Source of the DNA: Sepiola atlantica
Lineage: Eukaryota; Mollusca; Cephalopoda; Sepiida; Sepiolidae
Direction: 5' to 3'
Length of the DNA stretch: 64,000 bases
Assembly: GCA_963556195.1 (NCBI GenBank)
Contig: OY744520.1
Span: forward strand, 3,147,501-3,211,500
This document shows, piece by piece, positions 23,691-36,400 of the stretch. The position numbers and the translations under genes are program-made. Numbering within the stretch: position 1 is the stretch's first letter; each line of letters begins with the position of its first letter. The notes under the pieces are model-generated. The model had not been told where the DNA came from. It saw only the letters and a list, made by a program, of their open reading frames with translations, and did not search any database.

Positions 23691-24839
23691 ATATGCGACC
23701 GGAGGCAGCATATATTTGCTATTATTACAAATGGATAATGTGTATCTCTGTAAGCTGAAACAATAGCATTACTATATGTACATGCTTACTCTATTACTAT
23801 GTCTATTTTCTTTGGTGTGGCAGAATACGTAATGCGGTAATGATAACATGACCATTCTTTTAGGGGATGTAGTGCGGTATCTGTCTGTCCTTCCATGCAT
23901 TACTTCCTTTATTATTACATCATGGAGCATATGTGTGTGTATCATATACACTATAAACTGTACTCAACCAGTAAAGGCGTACTATTGCTAGTTCCAGTAA
24001 TATATCCAAATATAGAGCAGAAGCCAATACTGGCGAAGCACAATCTTCTCTTCATGTTTAACAGTGTGCACACTAGAATGATATATACAATCTTTAGCAT
24101 TTTGAAATTGAATGATAGAATAGAATAATATAGTTTGCATTCAAATACATTTTCGTAGTGCAATAAATATGTTTGAATCTAATTGGACTGAAATGGGTTG
24201 AGTGTTCATGCCAGTCAAGTTCTATTAATTGAACGGAACTTTGACGAATCTTTAATGTTCTGAAATATTTATTGTAAGCTAAGTATTGAAAGCAAGCGTA
24301 CAGGTTTCGATACGGAACATTTCAATAATCGTCCATATGGCGGCGACAAATCTCTGTTAAGTCGTGTAATTACATATGGCGGCGACATCTACACATGGGA
24401 AGCTGCTTTTTCGATCTTGTCGACTATTTTTAACTGGTCCTCTTGCTTGATCAATGTGTCTATTTGTAATTCAATATCTAAGACGATGTAAATCAATTTA
24501 TTAGAGAAGTCTTATTTATAGTTCACGTAATTTATTATCGTTGCATTTTACTTTGTTTACCTTCTATTGTGCATTTTACACGTCTCCGTATTGTTCATAG
24601 ATGCGTCGCTTTTTATATCGGCAAAACGTTGCTTTATATTTTATGATTAATCTTCCGATAACTTCGAATCGGTTACTACCCTCGAACGAGTACAGTGAGC
24701 AATGCACCGTTTCTAGTTTCCTCCTTACATGACAGATCTTTCTTAGCTTTTATTGTGTCCTGTTTTTGAAAGGTCTTTATTGGTTACTAATATACTGCCA
24801 ATTTTTTATGTATTTTAAAAATTATTTGCTCAAATTATG
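23691..24839. other. Flank between minisatellite and (AT)n (U2)
   Basis: Counterpart of 10546-11682. ORFs at 23895-24128 (+) and 23951-24163 (-) are AT-rich and not frame-conserved with 36601-36792. No gene. Confidence 0.6.
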
Positions 24840-24847
24840 ATATATAC

Positions 24848-24904
<57 letters not shown>
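24840..24904. repeat. (AT)n microsatellite (U2/U3 boundary)
   Basis: It follows 'gctcaaattatgatatata'. The right end abuts the 5'-truncated end of Jockey-b. Confidence 0.97.
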
Positions 24905-24906
<2 letters not shown>

Positions 24907-26530
24907 AAGGCTGAACTACTAGCCCAACGTTTCGCGTTGAACTCAACATTGGAGTCGGCAAACCACCCCCTCCCTAAATTCCCATTGCGAACTTAAGCCA
25001 CACTTGAGAACCTGGTCATGACCTCGGCTAAACTTAGAGACATCGTAAAACACCTTGACACCTCCAAAGCCTGTAGGCCTAATCTCATACCAGTAATATT
25101 AATAAAGAAATGCTCTGCGTAGCTGGCTCCTGCCCTCTCCAAACTATACAACATACGTCTTACTGGATCCTGATTCGCTGATAGTTGGGAAATTTCCTCT
25201 GTGGTACAAGTCTTCAGCAATTCTGGAGATAGAACTGATCCCCTGAACTACCGCCCAATCAGTCTACTCCCGATCTCTGCTAAAACCTTGTAATCATTAA
25301 CCAATCTAGCGATAGGCACGCGCCTAGTTGATGCTGAACTTTTTTCTGATCATCAATACGGATTCAGACAAGCACGATCTACTGCAGATATCCTAACTGT
25401 CATCTCTGAACGCATATGCCATACACTGGGCAAGGCAGATGAAGCTAGGGCGGTAGCGTTTGATATATCCAAGGCTTTTGGCAAGGTCTGACATGAAGGG
25501 CTTCTCATAAAACTGCACTCATGTGGTATTACTGGGCAAATAATTAATATAATATAATCCTTCATAACAAAACGGACGATCCAGGGTGTCCTCGATGGCC
25601 GTTCTTCTAAGCCATATGGCATAAATGCTGGTGTACCCCAGGGATCTATTCCTGGACCTCTACTGTATCTGATTTTCATAAATGACCTTCCTTAATGCCA
25701 TTACCACTGAGATAGGAATATTTGCTGGCGACACCACCTTCTACTCTCGTTATGTAGGCAACACCGACGAGCACATGTATGAGGCAATGGCTAAATCCCT
25801 AGAAGATTACTTCCAGTCTGTTGTGGGAAGGGGTCAAACATGGAATATAACTTTTCATGCCGCAAAGACAAAGCTGATTGCCTTCAATAACTACAAGAAC
25901 CCTCTTCAGCCATCGATTGTCCTGGCAAATAATACCTTGTTCGAGAGTTCATCATTCAAACTACTCGGTCTAACTTTCACAGCTAAACTGAATTGGAATA
26001 AATACATTGAAAACATTTCCAGGGCTGCTGCAAATAAGGTGGGCTCGCTCTAGCGTGCCAGTAAAATCTAACACCTGACATTAACCTATATCTCTACAAA
26101 GCCACCATCCGCCAGTGCATGGAGTATTGTTGCAACATCTGGGCTGGTGCATCATCCGCTAGAATCTCCTTCTTTGACAAGGTCCAAAAAAGAGTTGCCA
26201 ACTTGATAGCTCCTTCACTATTCACCAAGCTGCATCCTCTGTCCCATCGCCGTTATGTTGCTTTTTGTGCCTGCTTTACAAGTATTTCAATTGATTTTGC
26301 TCTAATGAGCTTGCTGCTTTGGTACCCCCACGACGTAAATTTACTAGACTAACCCGGCAATCTTCCAACTCCCATCTATACACTACTCCAAAAGTGTTTT
26401 CCTTGTGCTGCTGGACTCTGGAACTCAGTACCCGCTGGCTGTGTTGCTGACGTTACTGACACGCAGAGATTTAAAACTGATGTAAACAGACATCTCGCTG
26501 CGCAGCTCCTAATTTAGGTTGACCCGCCCA
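24905..26530 (+). pseudogene. Jockey/CR1-like LINE reverse transcriptase, Jockey-b (U3)
   Basis: A nearly continuous but stop-interrupted plus-strand reverse transcriptase. It shows SKLYN region (about 25140), NYRPISLLPISAKTL (about 25250-25290), DHQYGFRQARSTADILTVIS (about 25350-25405), ISKAFGKV (about 25465), AGVPQGSIPGPLLYLIFIND (about 25628-25685) and the active-site box as FAGDTTFYS (about 25722-25748). The usual F/Y-A-D-D is changed, so it is catalytically dead. The C-terminal CMEYCCNIWAGASS, KVQKRVANLI and SHRRYVA motifs follow. It is truncated at the 5' end within (AT)n. Confidence 0.88.
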
Positions 26531-26569
26531 AACCTTCACCCTTTTTTCTCAGTAGCTCCTTGGGGTGCT

Positions 26570-27696
26570 CATTGTTTTAAAGTACTCTCTTTATTCGTTT
26601 CTTTAATCCAGGTAGTTATACGTTTTATTAAGTAAGACGATGCTTTCTCAATTTTACAGTGTTCCTTTCTGAATCGCCAGTAGTTCATTATGTTGTATTC
26701 CAAATTCAATATCCATATACTAAAACTATTTACTGTTCTCTGATTTAATTCAATTGTTGTTGTTTAATCCATAAACAGTCTTAATTCATCCATTGCCTTT
26801 GCCTTGAAGATAAGCATTTCGTCTTCTTTTCAGCTTTTATTAGATAATGATTTGCGTATTGTGTACTATTCGATCCTGTATTAGATTCATGTCTTGATTG
26901 TTATCACTGTTGTATTTTATTTCTCTCAGTATGATACGGTTGTATGCATATGCCATTCGCTGCTTGCCGACATCCTGTAATTCTCTTCGGAATGACGTCA
27001 ACCGATATAGAAGCACTGGTTGCTCTATCGTTAAATTGTGCTGTTTTTTAAGTAGATTATTTGAGCCTAGATCTATGAGTTTCATCAGAGCATACTGTAG
27101 CCAAACTGGTCTTTTTTTTTAAACGCCTCGCCAGAGTTTCTACGTTTGTTACAGTTTTTCACACAATTTTCATGTTTTTATTAACAATTCTGTAATTTTA
27201 GCCAGAACTTATCGTTTAATAATGCATTGGTATCGAAGTAAACACTTTACAACTCTTTTTGTTTCTATTTCGTCCAGTTATGTTTTGATGAAATTAGCTT
27301 TCGTTATTCTCAATTATTAAGATTGGTTTATATTGATGGAATTTCTATCACTATGTGTTCAAATTTCCTGATGTTATAGGCAATTTAGCTCCCATTATGT
27401 TTCTTGGACAATGTCGCCTTTTATAAAAATATTTGTTATCTTTCAGCAATTGTTTATCTTTAACCGAACTCAATGCTATAGCTGATAGGTTTAGTTATTT
27501 AATTGCATTACAGCTTAGCTACTTATCCGACCTTTGTTGATTTTTACAAATAATTATTTCTATGTTTAGTATTGGACATGCATAGTCGACCCTAGAAGGT
27601 ACAAACGTACTCAGGTCTGTAACATTGTATATTTATATGTGTAAGGAGAGATTGTGAACTTATTCTGTTTCTTTGTATATATCAGGCAAGTATATA
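26570..27696. repeat. Upstream block (U3)
   Basis: It begins 'gttttaaagtactctcttta' and follows the U1/U4 order up to 'caggcaagtatata', where the solo LTR interrupts it. It contains the minus-strand reading frame described separately. Confidence 0.8.
26840..27112 (-). other. Minus-strand reading frame conserved in U3 and U4
   Basis: The 81-codon ORF from 27085 down to 26840 (MKLIDLGSNNLL...) has hydrophilic, protein-like composition. It continues upstream in the same frame as PVWLQYAL. U4 (39169-39351 minus) keeps the same frame over about 45 codons (PVGLKYALMKLIDQSSNNLQ, EQHNLTIEQ, YRLTSFRRK). U1 has stops and a shift. No start, splice or family signal was recognised. It could be an exon, a LINE shard or chance. 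Confidence 0.25.
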
Positions 27697-28855
27697 TGTT
27701 ATATTATGACGGGCCCTGTATTTTAAACGGGTAGATCAACTAGTATTTATTGTGACCGGGGTGAATTGGTCGGATTCAGTGCAGGTTGAGCTGACCTCTA
27801 TTTTGGATGAGTAAGTCGGTTCCCACAAATGATTTGTTTTGTAAATCATAATAGGTTGACAGGACCTGGCTTGCTTCAAAAGATTTGGGGTTAGTAATTG
27901 TCAGATATAATGTAGGGATTTTCGTTCATGACAAGACAAAAGATTATGACGTCACTTGTTGTTGTCGGAGCGAGAATCGAGATCAGTCCGCCATGGGAGC
28001 TCGAAACGACAACGTCGTTTCGGAAAAGCGAGCGAAGTTTTCCCAAGAATGTAATCGCTCGCGATAAGGGCTGTATCTAAAACAGATCACCATGGAAGCT
28101 TGTGGCGAGCGCATGCAGATGAGGTAGCTCTCGAACGCAAGAGTTCGGGTGTGAATCGAAGAGATATGGGCCAAAGCTACTAAGAAAAACTAACAGCGTC
28201 TAACGTCCCACAGAGTACGAACTTAAGAAGATGTGAATGAAGAACCAATAATGGAAACCCCTCCACTCGAATGAAAGCATGAAATAAAAAGAACAAAAGA
28301 AATCTCTCAGAAAATCCGACTTCGAGTGTCTTTGTCCTCTGCTTAAAGATAGAATTTGCCCACAAAAACAGGTGCCGCGCGGCGATCACAGCCAGCAACA
28401 AGATGAGGGCCAGCGACGAACGAGAACTACAAAGGTAACTTTCTTATAATGTAAAATATCTGGAAACTGTGTTTCAAAGTGACTTTTGGACTCTTGAAAA
28501 ATGTGTTTAGAAATCTGTTTAAATGACTCTTAAGAAAAGTGTGTTTAAGGTCCCTGTTAAAAAATGACTCTCCAAAATGTGTTAAAATTACTGAGAAGCA
28601 TGTTTGCTTAAAGAATGACTATGAAAATGTCTATGAAAATTGTATCATCAGAAGTATTAAGAAAAAAGATTGAGATCACTATTAATCCTCTCGTGAACAT
28701 GTTGCGTTGTTTTCGGCCGGAGAGGATGTAATAGCGAACCGTTGAGGTGGTTTTGGAGAACTGCCTCAGTCGGAAGGATTTCTGCATGTAGTAATAAATA
28801 AGCTCTCTCCTCCCCTTTGCTTCTCGTGACGTTTAATTTCAGTAGTTATGCAACA
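27697..28855. mobile_element. Solo LTR (U3)
   Basis: It starts 'tgttatattatgacggg' and ends 'cagtagttatgcaaca', giving TGTT...AACA termini, with perfect 4-bp duplications TATA (27693-27696 and 28856-28859). The empty site 'gcaagtatatagagat' survives in U1 (about 2268) and U4 (about 39873). Length is 1159 bp. Near its right end is 'aataaataagc', a plausible polyadenylation signal for a plus-strand LTR. There is no internal retroviral-type gene, so recombination has left one LTR. It shares the terminal word 'tatgcaaca' with the U1 solo LTR. Confidence 0.88.
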
Positions 28856-29019
28856 TATAGAGATATTAGCGTTTGCCGTTTATGGAACATTATATGTGTC
28901 TACTGTTTCTCTATGTGTGTGCCTTTCAATATCATTGTACGTATGCCATATGTTATCCTTATTATCATTATCATTATCAATTATTATTATCATTATAATT
29001 ATGATTATTATCATTGTTA

Positions 29020-29065
<46 letters not shown>

Positions 29066-29361
29066 GATTATTACTCAACAAAGATCATCAATATGATTAT
29101 TATTGATAATACTATTATTAGTATGAATAATAATTATTTTAAGGAAAATGATCATTAATATGATTATTATTAATAATAATATAATAACTATTAATGATAT
29201 CAATGATACTATTAGTATTAATAATTTTGTTAATTATGATTACAATATTACTATACATGATTATTGTATTAATAGTATCAATAATACAACAACTATCAGT
29301 AATATCGTCTTAAATAAAGGTTGATCGATTGCATAATATCCAGGAAATGTGCTATAATGTA
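28856..29361. repeat. End of upstream block and (ATT)n tract (U3)
   Basis: It resumes at 'tatagagatattagcgtttg'. Pure (ATT)n lies at 29022-29064, and A/T low complexity continues to about 29290. ORFs here are low-complexity artefacts. Confidence 0.9.
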
Positions 29362-29440
29362 AGGATACTATGTTAGAGTGTTTACCGTGACGCGCATTAG
29401 TGATTCGACAGTCCAGTGTTCGAATCCTGTTTGCATCTTT
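29362..29440 (+). other. tRNA-like element (U3)
   Basis: 'tagagtgtttaccgtgacgc' (A-box side) and 'gtgttcgaatcc' (B box, 29417-29428) are present. It is nearly identical to the U4 element. Confidence 0.6.
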
Positions 29441-29975
29441 AAGATATATATAGAGATGTTAGAAAGCTTCATGGTACTACATGTTCTGTTTATCAATCTT
29501 TGCTCATAACATTCTTGGACTACAATTACTCATTGGCAAATAAATGCTTACTATTCATGAGTGAATTGTAATAATAATAAACAAGTGGTGCATTGTAGAT
29601 AGTTAGGGAATAAATTAAGTGTCGATTATCCGCTGTTATAATCTAAACTAGAAATTTTGAATAATTATTCAGAATTTCAATAGCTTTTATCGTGCTGATT
29701 ATGTGATTATTTTAATTGCAATAGCACCGCATTCTATTTTGCAATTATTTCTATGAATATAAAGAATCAGGAAAAAGTGCGTGAATATAATCATTAATGT
29801 AATATACGAACCCGTCCGGATTACGTTATATTTGTTTCTTTGATTCAATTAAAATTGTCTTATTAATTTTGCACGTCTTGAACTTACTTTTTCTGAATTT
29901 AAATTGTATAAATGTCAATAATGACAAGACACACATCACAGTAAATGGAATTGCCCGATTCGATGTTAAAATATG

Positions 29976-30010
29976 ATTGGTTAAAATATGGTTTATATTT
30001 GTTATAAATA
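29976..30010 (+). promoter_or_regulatory. Promoter of copy C3
   Basis: Inverted CCAAT 'attgg' (29976-29980) and TATA box 'tataaata' (30003-30010), 67 bp before the ATG at 30077. The promoter is intact although the coding frame is shifted. Confidence 0.65.
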
Positions 30011-30076
30011 AAATATTCTGCCTCCTGGATTTCGTTGGAAAGTTTCCAGATAGAAGAAATCACTACACCAGTTATT

Positions 30077-30324
30077 ATGGAGTGCAGGTTTCTGCTAAGG
30101 AGGTGGTGAGAGCCCAACGCGCTGCGATTCCTAAGATTAAGGGGCCGGTTCCCCCTAAAAAATCCGACGTCGATTACAAAACTCCGGTCTATAGCCTTCT
30201 GATTACGATGTTTATTCTCATCCTTGTCGGTGTTATTTGGTATAGCTACTCTCTCCCCGAGAAGCAAGCAAACGCAATGAATGTGGATGAACCCACCGCA
30301 TCTGATGATGCTATTGCTCATTGA
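30077..30324 (+). pseudogene. Small membrane protein copy C3, frameshifted near its start
   Basis: Relative to C4, one base is missing shortly after the ATG ('atggagtgcagg' against 'atggagatgcagg'). The ATG at 30077 therefore reads 10 codons to TGA at 30107-30109. The family frame (VSAKEVVRAQRAAIPK... to SDDAIAH) remains open to 30324 but has no upstream in-frame ATG. Its first methionine is inside the membrane span. The body is otherwise undamaged, with Ser30 (TCC) and AGC at codon 57 as in C5. It is probably a young pseudogene. A non-AUG start, or an assembly error at this base, would rescue it. Confidence 0.7.
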
Positions 30325-31120
30325 GAATGTTTCTGCAACACCAAAGAAAGACCCCACCTCTAGCAGGAAAAATTGCCGCTCCGTTAAAGGTGGGATTCCA
30401 TCAATATTTTAATGCCCATATTGAATATAAACGGCCAGAATGTTTCCATGTACAATTTTACACCATTTGATTCCAAAGAATGTGATTTCTAAAATTTTGA
30501 TGGATATATTTTCTCAAGACTTGTATATCTAGGGTCAACTTTTCTAACAGGATGTATTTTACACTGTGTAATTGTCTAGAATGCGACTCGTACACACGAG
30601 TTGATCATAGTTTGACGTTTGTGTGAATGTAACATAGTACACTTTGTGTTTGACGCAACTTTTAACATGCCGCACGTGATAATACATACATGCAAAGTTA
30701 TTTTAGTGTCACTTTTTAATCTGTACATTTTTGTTTTCTAAGTATTTGATCTAACCTCGTCAAAATGTAATTTTCAATTACATTTCTCCTGAGATTCTAA
30801 ATTGTAAAATGATTTAAGACTTATAACTAGCACTCGATAATTGAAATTTTGTCCACGTACATTTAAACTGATTTTAATTACAAAATTCAGTTTCTGTCGT
30901 TTTCTCTTAATTCTACAATGTTGATACTGCAGATAATGATACTAATTGCTTACATTGATTGCCTTTTAAACTTTTCGTATTTTTGTGTACATCACAAACT
31001 TTTATTCCCCAGGAAAGACTTTTGTACCGTTCTGTATTAGTTGGAAATGTGTCTAACTTTTCATGCGCTAATTTCTGGAATTTTGTTGCAAATAAAAGCT
31101 AAACGCTTAGTAATGTGTTT
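30325..31120 (+). other. 3' UTR of C3 with poly(A) signal at 31091-31096
   Basis: AATAAA lies 1014 bp after the ATG position. The conserved block 'gacgcaacttttaacatg' plus 'ccgcacgtgataatacat' is at about 30651-30687. It is very similar to U4. Confidence 0.6.
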
Positions 31121-33634
31121 GTTTTATTTTATTGGTTTATAAAATATTTACTAGCATTCAGGCAGATATTTTCTGCTCACAAAATGGTTATTCAGTTTTC
31201 AAGCTATGCTTCATTAAAATACTTCGTAAACCTATTTTAATCAAAACCCTTAATTTCTTTTTAGTATGTTAACTTTCATGGGATCATTAGCTCTGGGCGC
31301 TTTTGTACTAGACTTAAGCTTGTATAACGTATAATTAACAAATTATTTACTTATAAGTACTGAAATAAAGCGTCATGGATATTTTTTAGCTCAAAATTTT
31401 ATTCAATGTGGTATTCGATTCATTGCGAGGATACCATAAAGTGTACTTACTATTGTCTCTATTTACATCTCCATCGTAACCGTACTCTCTGGTGGTTCAG
31501 ATTAAAGACTGTTTTACCAATTAGTTCAGTTTTTAAGCTTTGCTTCATTTAAAATAAATTGGAAACTGATTTTAATCAAAATGCTGAATTTCTATTTGGT
31601 ATGTTTACTTACATGGGGTCATTTGCTTTTTGCGCATTTCTACTAGAATTAAGCTTGTATAACGTTACATTTTTTAACTTATTTACTTTAAGTAGTGAAA
31701 TCAAGCGGCATTGATATTTATAGCTCGATATTTTATTCAACGTGTATTCTTGTGTCCTCACGATTCATTGCGATGGTACAATAAGGTTTACGTTCTATTG
31801 TCATCTGTTTGCATCGCACTAATAACCGTAGTCTCTGGTTGTTAATACTAAAGACCATTCAATACAAATTAGGCACTGTTCTAGTGAAGTGCCAATTAGA
31901 TTACGTAGCATTCTTATCGTCAACTTATAAATTCTTAACAATAAAAATCAGCCACACCCGTCTTAAATTGTTATAATTAATTTAGATTTTGAAAAGGAAA
32001 GTAAAGATCGAATTTTTTTTTGTTTAGTTATAAAAACTAATAAATTTAACTTTTCTTATATACATATTTTTGGGAGAAATTTGTATGTCAGATTAATAAG
32101 GATGATTTTGAAACTAATTCTATTATTGGTGACATGCCAAACTTTACGGGCGAGCACAAATATCCTCTGATTTCGCCCAATTGTTGTAGGGATAGAAATC
32201 GGTTATGTTATTATTTCTAGTGCCAATTGTACAATATATTTTAATACACTGGAATAACTACTAATGTCAAAATAAACTGTCAACACTTGAAGTAAATCCG
32301 GCAATATTTTCTAAATGTCAAATCGAGCAATAATCTACACTACCAGTATCTTAGCCTACATTATTTAGTTTTGTTAGACATTCCTTTAATTCAAGGCTGG
32401 TTCGCAAATATAACTATATAATTCAGAAATGGCAATCTCTTCAGCTGACGTTAGTTGTTTCTGTGCGATATGCTTGAAGTAATTACGAATAAAAATACTA
32501 CTTACTATATTTTAATGATAACAGTATTATAATTCTTTCAATATATAGAGCTAAAGTAAGCATGACAATATCTACTAATAAATGGCAACCTACAAAAACA
32601 ACTTATTTTACGAACTCTTTAAATTCACAACCGTAGTGTAAGTTAATTTATTCTGTATTAAACTTCATTCTAAACTCAGGAACTCTCTATTTTAACGGGA
32701 TTGGCTTTAATCCAGTATATTATTATTATTTTAAAGTAAGAGTTCATATCTTTCTGAAATAATGGTTTTAACGATTACGCCAATTCGATCAAACGTACAA
32801 TTCGGAATGATAGAACTGCAATTAAATAAGAATTTTAATGAATATCATATAACGTTGTATGTAGGATGTTTTCGCTGACGGGAAATATATCCGTTTTACA
32901 AGTAATTAAAGTGAAAATGTGTCGATTGTGTAAAAAGGAATTGACATCACCAACAGTGAGTTAAGACGTGATTAAAGGGTTAGGCGAATAAAGTTTTGAT
33001 ATGTTCAACAAAACATAGGTTTTCGCATATCCTCTTAAATCGTTTTGGGCTATGCTTTATATGTAACAAATGTATACATGAAAGTAAAATATGCTAAGAG
33101 CAATTAAATAAAATTAGCAAAGTAGTATAACGCAGTGTTTTGATATATATTATTCACCCATTACTACGGCTGTTGTTAAAGTGAAGGATATACCATCTTA
33201 CTACTATTACAACGAACAGTATCACAGTGACTTCTAACAGCAAAATAAATGAAAATATCGTAATATACATGATAACCACGACAGCTATACAGCAAATATT
33301 AATGAGGCAGATGATCTCTAGATATGCACTTGACTACTGCTGCTACTTGTCAACACTACATCTGTATAGTCGACCTGACAATATTTATTACTATAATGAA
33401 TAAACGAGAATTGGCAAACGAATATTCTTATGTATAATTTAACGTATTAAATACATTTCAATCAGCTTAAAAAAACTATTATATTCATTGTACTTATCTA
33501 GTTAATGTGTTTTAGAATAAAATATAAAATATGAGTTCGTGTGTGATTCCTATAAGTTTGTGGTATGGCATATAACTGTAAAACTACAATATATAATTTT
33601 ACTTAATGTCTGCTTTCAATTTTTTTTATATAGA
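31121..33634. other. Long flank (U3)
   Basis: Homologous to U2 and U4 flanks. Part of it is repeated: 'gcttcattaaaatacttcgt' near 31206 and 'gcttcatttaaaataaattg' near 31540 each start the same roughly 300-bp segment, so U3 holds a local duplication. At 32102-32170 a 22-codon version of the small hydrophobic ORF (MILKLILLLVTCQTLRAST) ends early. No other gene. Confidence 0.55.
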
Positions 33635-33990
33635 CATATTTCTCGCTACGAAGGAAAAACGGACGCCCACATATCCGAAGCAATGGCTGCATTTTTAGAA
33701 ATAGACCTAGAGTCTGTAATTGGATTAGGTCATTAATGGATGCTAACATTTAATGCTTCTGAGAGAAAGCTCACCTCGTTACAACGACATGAAGCCTCTT
33801 CGGTCAGCCATTGTCATGACAGATACCACCCCACTACAAAACGTCAGCAACGTTTCTATCCACACAATGTTGCATTCTTGTGCCTGTTTTACAAGTAATT
33901 CAATAGATAGTGCACCAATGAATTTGTTGCTCTGGTGCCCGCTCGACGTAAATCGACTCGAACAACCCAACTATAAACGTGCGCCTATCT
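33635..33990 (+). pseudogene. Jockey-a LINE fragment (U3)
   Basis: RHISRYEGKTDAHISEAMAA followed by the same internal deletion and C-terminal stretch as at 19095-19465. The frame is broken by stops. Confidence 0.7.
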
Positions 33991-35610
33991 GAAGATTTAA
34001 ACCAGAGTACTTTCGAATCGTTTGCAGACAGTTATTAGTGAATTGATTGAACATTATCAGAACTATACTGTTAAGAGGGGATCGATTCAGAACAACTTGC
34101 ATAAGATACGCACGATCTTAGACGGGTGAGAAACGACACCGACGCCTGTTTGTATCAATTTAGATCAATCCAAAGCTTTTGACAAGGGGAACCATCTGTT
34201 TTACAACCACCACTGATTCAGTAGACTTACACATATTTATCTCCATGCTGCATCGTCGCCCGGTGGCATCGGTGAAGGTAAATATGATGCAATCAGAATC
34301 GTTTGCTCTTTCTCGGTCGGTACGTAATGAGTTGCCGGTTTCTCCGATGTTTCACGTTCTCGAGTTGGACCCCTTCCTTGGCAAGCTAGGGCCAGGGGAT
34401 GCTGGACTGGGCCTACGGTGTATTGCTCTACCGATGGTGTTTCTGTTTTAGTTTTGAGCCGAGACATCTCCCCGGTAACTAAGACACTGCAAAGGTATAA
34501 AGAAGTAAATCGGAGACGTGGTCAACCTTATCAAATCCAATGGTGTAATGTTAGCTGCCTGGAGTGGCGCGACTGCTCTTCCGGGCCTTTTCAACTGGTC
34601 AGATAACCCGATCAGAATTCTTGGCGATGGGTGTGGACCGGCACTTCAGCTTAAAATGAATAGGTCGAGAGGGCGATCTAATGTCGAAGCGTCAGTAAAG
34701 ATTTGACTTCGAGCTGAGACGTACGTCCTTTCTCTTATCGTAGACCGCTTGGTGACTTTGATGCGTATGCTTTTTTCGAGTTTCTGAGGGGAGAATAAGC
34801 TGCTTGTCTCTAGACAAGCATGCACTCAACGTTCTGTTGTTGGGGGGGGACTTGTGAATGCCCGAGTGTCGAGCCATTTATATGCCGAGATGTTATCATC
34901 TCTAAATAGAAGTTTGATAGAGGGTGTTGCGTTAGGTCTATGTGGTTGCGAAGGCTTTACTCAACCTCATCATAGATCACTTGGTCGAATGTTGTTGGAA
35001 GCCAAGGGATCAATCGCAATTCTTGAACGAATGCCGAGCTGCGCTCAGAGTGCTGCACGAGTTCAGTGACATCGCTCGGTCTAGGAAAATACTGAATCGA
35101 AAATTAGTGGTGCTGACTTAACAATATTGGGTCGAAATGTGGTACTCCTCAATAGTATGGCTATAGCATTGCTATGGACTTATACCCCTTTTGTCCACGT
35201 TGCAAAAATAAGGGTGTGGGGGCACCGCTTTCTCATTACTATTTGATTCCGTATCTAAAGCATCAGCTTTTTATAAGAATTAAATGTGAGATAAAGAGTT
35301 GATTTAGCTCACTATTTAAAAGTTGGCGGATACACACCGCTAGTTCATGCGTGTTTATACACAATAGATTTTAGTTCGTGTTCTCTGCCAAACATGGAAC
35401 ACATCGAGCTTTAATCTTACATTTGGACCCTTATTTTATATCAAAGTGAAAGATCTGTCCCTCTAGCAAGTAATACAAATGTGTCCTGTGCCCCTATCTT
35501 TATTTTAGGTTTCAGAATTCCTCCACGATGTCCGATCCGCGATTCACTTCATCCCTGACCCTGCCAACATCGTACCGATTGTGTATATTTTTGTAAAAAA
35601 AAATCATCAA
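33991..35610 (+). pseudogene. Tx1-like LINE fragment (U3)
   Basis: It runs from 'cagaactatactgttaagag' through NLDQSKAFDKGNHL. The active-site box has been lost to a deletion ('ctctaccgatggtgtttctg' joins the flanks of the YxDD motif, about 34425-34445). The segment between about 34700 and 35260 is also cut down. The tail ends at 'tttgtaaaaaaaaatcatca'. Confidence 0.75.
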
Positions 35611-35824
35611 ACCACCTGGGGTTATTTAAAATAGTTTAGTCCATAGAGACAATGCGGTATTGTGGTGATAGAAACTAGTTGAAAGCCATAGACCAGTAGA
35701 AGGCCTATTACCCTTATTTACCTCCATATCAATTTTGGCGTTGTGCCACATCTTACCTTTTATATTTTTCTTAAAAATGTAAACATTATTTAGATAAATA
35801 AAATCTACTATCATTCGATGCTTA

Positions 35825-36400
35825 ATTCAGAGAGGTGTTTTGGTGGTGTAATATATGTTCTATGTTCATGATATAATCCTCCTAGGCATTAGGTCTTTTT
35901 TTAAAAAAGTGTGGAATTAGTGTAGCATCTGTTCTGTGCTCATGATACAATCCTCCCAGGGAGTACGCTCTCTTTTTAGGTGTAGAGGTAGTGTAGTATC
36001 GGTTCTTTTTTCATTATACCTTGCACACACTCTTCTGTTTAGTTAGCGTGAGAGTGGGGTAAGTGTAGTATCGTTTTTGTTGTCATGAGACAGTCACCCC
36101 CCCCCAACATTCCCTCTTCCATTTTTGTGAGATGTGGAAGGAGGGTTGTATTTTTCTGTTGTCATGATACCATTCTCCCAGGTATACTTCCTCTTCTCTA
36201 GGGAGGTGTAAAGATAGTTTATATATTTTCTGTTGTCATGATACCATCCTCTTTTGAATAACCACCGCCTTTTTAGTGGTGTGGAAGTAGTGTAGTATCT
36301 GTTCTGTTGTCATGATACATCTTGGAAGGCATTACATAATTATATGTGATAGCTGTTTAGGTAGTGGAGTATCTTTCCTGCTTTCAACTTGCTAAAATAT
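35825..36400. repeat. 74-bp minisatellite array (U3)
   Basis: Monomers in the same order as U2, including 'atcttggaaggcattacata' as the last one. A (C)9 run sits at about 36107-36116. Confidence 0.85.

Noticed and set aside
27885..28401. Short ORFs inside the U3 solo LTR
   Set aside because: They lie between LTR ends, overlap on both strands and show no retroelement protein motif.
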